The notes under the pieces are model-generated. The model was given only the letters and a program-made list of their open reading frames with translations. It was not told where the DNA came from and made no database searches. The position numbers and the translations under genes are program-made. This document shows, one piece after another, positions 32,429 through 36,178 of a stretch of DNA of 36,178 nt; the first letter of the stretch is position 1, and every line of letters starts with the position of its first letter. This DNA is from Anaerolineaceae bacterium UBA6801. GTDB lineage: Bacteria > Chloroflexota > Anaerolineae > Anaerolineales > Anaerolineaceae. The stretch is taken from assembly GCA_002452315.1 (NCBI GenBank), contig DKFH01000167.1, forward strand, positions 6,392 to 42,569. The letters run 5' to 3'.

Positions 32429-33496
32429 CTATTTTTCCACGCCCGTGATGACCACACCTTGCATGAAGATGCGCTGGGCAAAGAAGAAGATAATCACCGG
32501 GATCACAGCGGAGATCAACGACGCCGCCTGGATCAGGTTGGTTTGGCCAGAATAGAGGTTATTGAAGGCCGTCAAACCGATCGTGATCGGGAATTTTTCG
32601 GGATGTCCCACCAGGTAGATCAGGGGATTGAAGTAGTCATTCCAGGCCCAGAAGAAGTGGAATAGCGAAACAGCAGTGAGCGCCGGGACCGCTTGAGGCA
32701 GGATGATCGAGATGAAAATCCTGATCGGGCTGGCGCCATCCATCATGGCAGCTTCATCCAGGTCCAGCGGGATCGACATGATAAATTGGCGGATCAAGAA
32801 CACATTCGTGCCCCAGCCAAAGAAGGCCGGGATCATCAACGGCAGCCAGGTGCCGACCCAGCCCAGTTGCAGGTAGACAAAATACGTCGGGATCAATGTC
32901 ACCGCGCCCGGCAAAATCACCGTCGAGAGCATGAGCATGAAGAGCACGTTTTTCTTGGGAAAACGGAAGCGGGCAAAACCATAGGCCACCAGCGCCGATG
33001 AAAACACCGCGCCAAAGGTGGTGATACCTGCATACTTGATCGTATTCCACAGCAGTCTGGGGAAGTTGATCGTATCCCAGGCTTCCCGGAAATTGCCCCA
33101 TTGCGGGTCGAATTCCCAATCGCGGTCTAACGCCCGCCAGGAGCCCTGCCAGGTGATCAGCCCTTCTTCCGGGTTTTCGATATCAACAAATTGGCTTTCC
33201 TGCCTGCCCGGTACCACCAGCGCCATGTCTCTGATGCTCCCATCCTCCATCGGCACCAGATAAACAGGATAGGTATCCCCCTCAAATTCAAATTGCGCTT
33301 CTGTGGCCGGCCACCAGGGTGCCCCGATCTGGCTGAACTGGGCATCGGTCTTTAAAGCCGTCACGATACCATAGAACAACGGGATCAAGAACAGGATCAG
33401 TATCGCCAGGGATAAACCGGTCACCAAGGCAGCGGTTATGCCGTTGCGGACTTTACGCGACAGAGGTTTGCGGATTTTTTTATCTTGATTGCTCAT
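32429..33496 (-). CDS. ABC sugar transporter permease (MalG-like) with large extracytoplasmic insertion
   Basis: The 355-residue protein has TM1 at about 20-45, then a polar stretch at about 64-128 rich in acidic and aromatic residues, then TM segments from about 150. The EAA loop DEAAMMDGASPIRIF marks it as an inner-membrane permease of the CUT1 family. Normal MalG-type permeases are about 275-300 residues. The extra length is the insertion between APWWP and the WGNFREAW-type segment. The start overlaps the partner permease stop (ATGA). It imports oligosaccharides with the partner and the binding protein. Confidence 0.9.
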   Translation of the reverse strand: MSNQDKKIRKPLSRKVRNGITAALVTGLSLAILILFLIPLFYGIVTALKTDAQFSQIGAPWWPATEAQFEFEGDTYPVYLVPMEDGSIRDMALVVPGRQESQFVDIENPEEGLITWQGSWRALDRDWEFDPQWGNFREAWDTINFPRLLWNTIKYAGITTFGAVFSSALVAYGFARFRFPKKNVLFMLMLSTVILPGAVTLIPTYFVYLQLGWVGTWLPLMIPAFFGWGTNVFLIRQFIMSIPLDLDEAAMMDGASPIRIFISIILPQAVPALTAVSLFHFFWAWNDYFNPLIYLVGHPEKFPITIGLTAFNNLYSGQTNLIQAASLISAVIPVIIFFFAQRIFMQGVVITGVEK

Positions 33497-34470
33497 TTTC
33501 GTTCCTCCGCTGCGTAATAGACCCAGTATTTAGCAGTGCCAAACAACACAATCGTCAGGATCAACGAGACAATAAACATTAACCAGGCTAAAGTCGCACC
33601 GTAGCCCATGTTAAAGAATGAGAACGATTGCTTATAAAAATAAACCATGTAGAAACGGGTCATCCCCTGGGGAAAACCTGTCCCGGCGTTAAGCACAAAC
33701 GGCGCCAAGAAGTACTGTAATGAACCGATCACCCCCAACACGAGCTGGTAAAAAATGACCGATGTAATCATGGGGATGGTGATCCTGAACAAGCGGGTGA
33801 GCCAGCTGGCGCCATCAATCTCTGCCGCCTCATAAAGCTCCGTCGGCACGCCCTGCAAGCCGGCCAGGAAGATGATCATGGCGTTACCCACACCCCACAG
33901 GCCAAACATGGTATAGGCATAATAGACCAGGTTCGGGTCCGCCAGCCAGCGTAAACCCTGGGTGCCCGTGGCTTGAATGCCTGTCAACTGTTCAATGATG
34001 ATATTGATCCACCCGGTCTGCTCATTTAGCACCCCATTCCAAATCAGGACGGTGGCGACCAATGGGATCATTGAGGGCATGTAAAACAAGGTCCGGAAGA
34101 GCGCTTTCCCGATCACATTCTTCGAGTTGAGCAGAATGGCCAGGAACAACGCAAAAAATAAGCTGATCGGCAAAGAAATGGCCGCGAAATGCAGGGTCCG
34201 TGTAAAGGACAGCAGCACTTCCCGGTCAACAAAAAGGGCCCGCTCCCAGTTGGCCAGGCCAATGAAGACCGTGTCTTCTGGCACCGCGGGCGTATAGCGT
34301 AATAACGAGAAAACAAACGAAGCGATCATGGGGAGCAAATAAAAGAGCAAAAACCCAATCATCCACGGGCTGAGGAAGAACAACCCCCAGCGGGCTTCTT
34401 TTTTCCGAGCTTCGGTCATGGGTTCTTTAGCTTCAGTTTTTAGCGATCGGGCAGCATCTAATACTGTCAT
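33493..34470 (-). CDS. ABC sugar transporter permease (MalF-like)
   Basis: The 325-residue protein has six predicted TM segments. The first is LSPWMIGFLLFYLLPM, and the EAA motif is EAAEIDGASWLTRLFRI. It forms the inner-membrane channel with the MalG-like partner, and the genes overlap by 4 bp. A GAGGTGAT ribosome site lies before the ATG. It is preceded by a hairpin after the binding-protein gene. The ATP-binding subunit is absent and may be supplied by a shared MsmK/UgpC-type protein elsewhere. Confidence 0.92.
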   Translation of the reverse strand: MTVLDAARSLKTEAKEPMTEARKKEARWGLFFLSPWMIGFLLFYLLPMIASFVFSLLRYTPAVPEDTVFIGLANWERALFVDREVLLSFTRTLHFAAISLPISLFFALFLAILLNSKNVIGKALFRTLFYMPSMIPLVATVLIWNGVLNEQTGWINIIIEQLTGIQATGTQGLRWLADPNLVYYAYTMFGLWGVGNAMIIFLAGLQGVPTELYEAAEIDGASWLTRLFRITIPMITSVIFYQLVLGVIGSLQYFLAPFVLNAGTGFPQGMTRFYMVYFYKQSFSFFNMGYGATLAWLMFIVSLILTIVLFGTAKYWVYYAAEERK

Positions 34471-34494
34471 ATCATCACCTCACACCCTTTTTGA

Positions 34495-34529
34495 TTTCAG
34501 CCTGGGCATCGATCTCGCCCAGGCTGAAA
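34495..34529 (-). promoter_or_regulatory. Intercistronic hairpin between binding-protein and permease genes
   Basis: Perfect 13-bp arms TTTCAGCCTGGGC (34495-34507) and GCCCAGGCTGAAA (34517-34529) flank a 9-nt loop, 22 bp after the binding-protein stop. No uninterrupted T-tract follows on the minus strand. It probably limits read-through or protects the upstream mRNA, raising binding-protein levels relative to the permeases, as known for malE-malF. Confidence 0.75.
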
Positions 34530-34551
34530 ACAAATTTCTATTCGTTAGATG

Positions 34552-36042
34552 CTATTGAGCTGCATCAAAGATTCTTTGCAGGTCCTGACGCAGGGCTTCT
34601 ATTTCTGCATCCATATCCAGACCCGGTGTGTTGGCTGCGTAGTTCCAGAATTCGTTATAGCGATCTGTGGTCTCCAGGAACGAAGGCATCCAGCTTTCAT
34701 GGTTAGGATTGTCGGCATAGGCCATGCTGTCAACGACCACCTGCCAGTTAATGGTCTTGCCGGGGAAGTTGGCGGCGGTGTAATCATCGAAGTAGGCATC
34801 CTGCAGTGAAAGGCGAGCGGGCATACCACCGTAGATCTGGAGCAGTTTTGGCGCCACTTCTTCGCTGAGCAAGTAGGTCAGGACTTGGAAAGCAGCGTCG
34901 GGGTTTCTGCTGCCCCGGGGAATACCAAAGGTATCCGCATGCATCTTCGAGGTGATCGTGCCTTGATAGGAGGGGGTTGCACCCAGGTCCCAATCAAAAC
35001 CAACATCACCCAAAGCCCAGGGAGCCACATACCACATGTGCATGTGGATCATGGCCAGGTTGCCGGAGGAGAAGGCTCCACCGGGACCTTGCAGGAAGTC
35101 CGCACCACCGTAAGGGCCGTTGGGAATAAACCAGTCGGTCCACCAGCCATCATAGGTCCATTTCCAGGCGGCTTGCCAGGGTTCGGGGATCTGTGCCGTC
35201 ACGCCGTCATCAGCCAGGAGGGAACCGGCGCCAAAGAAGGTGCCAACGCCGCGGGGATCAGTCCACATATTCTGGAAACCAAATTGAACGATGTTTTCCG
35301 GATCAAATTCTTCCATGGTGGCATCGTTGCCGCTGGTATCCACGGTTAACATCATGGAAACTTCGCGCAGGGTGTCCATATTCCACTCTACTTCCGTGCC
35401 ATCCGGCCAGACATAGGGTTCGCCATATTGGGCAGGCGGATAGTTCAGGCCAGCCTCGTCAAACAGGTCGAAGTTATAGATCATGAAGGACGGGAAAATG
35501 CCAAAGGGGATACCCAATTGACCCTGTTCCTGAACCATGTAAAACTCAACCAGTGAGGGGTCGAAATCGCTCAGGTCATAATCGTATTTTTCAATTAATG
35601 GCTCGAGATCCAGCCAGGCGCCGAAGAAGGTGTCACGGCCGCGAATGCCGACCGGGCCGACAATATCGGGGGCGTTACCGGCAGCGATCTGGGTGGCCAG
35701 GGTGTCGTAGGCAACTTCGTTATCCACAATTTCCAGGACCAGTTCAAGCTCATCCTGTGAAGCGTTGAATTCGTCCACAACCGCCTGTTGGGGTTCAAAG
35801 GTGCCCGCATCCGAGCCAGCGCCCAGACCAACAAACCAGCGTATGCGTACCTTATCACCTGTCGGCGCAGGGGCCACAGGTTCTTCTACTTCTTCCACAA
35901 CCTCAGGTTCCTCAACAACCGTCACCGGTTCGTCCAGGGCGGGTTCTTCAACCGCCGGAACATCAGCCGCAGGTTGGCAGGCTGCCAAAACCATGCTGAA
36001 GGCGATGACAAGGCTGAGGATTAATATCCATTTTTTATTCAT
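34552..36042 (-). CDS. Extracellular sugar-binding lipoprotein of ABC transporter
   Basis: From the ATG at 36042 the protein has 496 residues. Its signal peptide ends MVLAAC22, so it is tethered outside the membrane. A long acidic Pro/Glu/Val linker (about 25-65) is followed by a family-1-type solute-binding fold beginning VRIRWFVGLGAGSD and containing QQAVVDEFNASQDEL, MLVIPGG-free sugar-binding lobes and GMPARLSLQDAYF. The length suits oligosaccharide binders. AAGGAG (36050-36055) is 7 bp from the ATG, so the GTG at 36045 is less likely. It is the first gene of the glucan locus and feeds the two permeases. Confidence 0.9.
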   Translation of the reverse strand: MNKKWILILSLVIAFSMVLAACQPAADVPAVEEPALDEPVTVVEEPEVVEEVEEPVAPAPTGDKVRIRWFVGLGAGSDAGTFEPQQAVVDEFNASQDELELVLEIVDNEVAYDTLATQIAAGNAPDIVGPVGIRGRDTFFGAWLDLEPLIEKYDYDLSDFDPSLVEFYMVQEQGQLGIPFGIFPSFMIYNFDLFDEAGLNYPPAQYGEPYVWPDGTEVEWNMDTLREVSMMLTVDTSGNDATMEEFDPENIVQFGFQNMWTDPRGVGTFFGAGSLLADDGVTAQIPEPWQAAWKWTYDGWWTDWFIPNGPYGGADFLQGPGGAFSSGNLAMIHMHMWYVAPWALGDVGFDWDLGATPSYQGTITSKMHADTFGIPRGSRNPDAAFQVLTYLLSEEVAPKLLQIYGGMPARLSLQDAYFDDYTAANFPGKTINWQVVVDSMAYADNPNHESWMPSFLETTDRYNEFWNYAANTPGLDMDAEIEALRQDLQRIFDAAQ

Positions 36043-36068
36043 CACTTTTCTCCTTCGAGATAATTTTT

Positions 36069-36098
36069 ATTTTATGGGTCAAATCGTCAAACAGTCAA
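36069..36098 (-). promoter_or_regulatory. Probable promoter of the glucan locus
   Basis: On the minus strand TTGACT (36098-36093) and TAAAAT (36074-36069) are separated by 18 bp, with the ribosome site about 14 bp downstream of the -10. It overlaps a triplicated TTTGAC motif. Confidence 0.55.
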
Positions 36099-36099
36099 A
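36076..36099 (-). repeat. Three tandem 8-bp units at the locus promoter
   Basis: The minus strand reads TTTGACTG, TTTGACGA, TTTGACCC in direct succession, sharing TTTGAC with an exact 8-bp period. The units fill the -35 and spacer region, a natural place for regulator binding. Confidence 0.7.
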
Positions 36100-36178
36100 T
36101 TACTAACTTGCCAAGTCTTTTCCTCCCAATCACCTCCTTTAATCAATCAATAACATTGTATTAATAGTGATATGAACA

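Noticed and set aside
36129..36140. A 16S rRNA 3' end (plus strand ATCACCTCCTTT)
   Set aside because: The flanking sequence has no rRNA features. Only the 12 bases match, so it is treated as a Shine-Dalgarno-like site on the minus strand.

Overview
The window looks like chromosomal DNA from a moderately GC-rich monoderm-type bacterium, most likely a member of the Chloroflexota (Anaerolineae-like). This placement is inferred from gene style: many lipoproteins with Thr/Pro linkers, a bacterial translin-like protein, DUF3467, a tiny SWIM protein and a class II (GlpX) fructose bisphosphatase. No rRNA or marker-gene comparison was possible.

Positions 1-15.7 kb hold housekeeping and accessory genes in short operons on both strands. 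From left to right: glpX (partial, minus); a plus-strand trio of HAD phosphatase, Cas4-like/DUF2779 nuclease and DinB; mgtC-like; DUF3788 with a methyltransferase; an aldo/keto reductase; a mini SWIM protein; a GNAT acetyltransferase; a two-gene NAD+ synthetase (separate glutaminase-like and synthetase genes); a small-repeat-rich gap; rnhB with a GT2 glycosyltransferase; tRNA-Pro(UGG); a secreted lipoprotein esterase; an ssb/DUF3467/translin cluster; and a LysM/M23 cell-wall peptidase.

Positions 15.9-36.1 kb are one co-directional minus-strand locus of 11 genes, apparently transcribed from a promoter near 36.09 kb. The order of transcription is: sugar-binding lipoprotein, two ABC permeases, a clan GH-A-type lipoprotein, GH3 lipoprotein, GH16 lipoprotein, GH26 lipoprotein, then four cytoplasmic GH94 phosphorylases in tandem. 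The four resemble 1,2-beta-oligoglucan phosphorylase, laminaribiose phosphorylase, cellobiose phosphorylase and a divergent cellobiose-phosphorylase-like enzyme. The simplest model is a complete beta-glucan utilisation system. Surface-anchored hydrolases cut the polymer, the ABC importer takes up oligosaccharides, and cytoplasmic phosphorylases of different linkage preference convert them to glucose-1-phosphate. The locus has no ABC ATPase and no regulator gene inside the window.

The most interesting material is this phosphorolytic glucan locus. Smaller curiosities are palindromic repeats between nadE and rnhB, a tRNA promoter embedded in a divergent esterase gene, and a triplicated 8-bp motif at the locus promoter.
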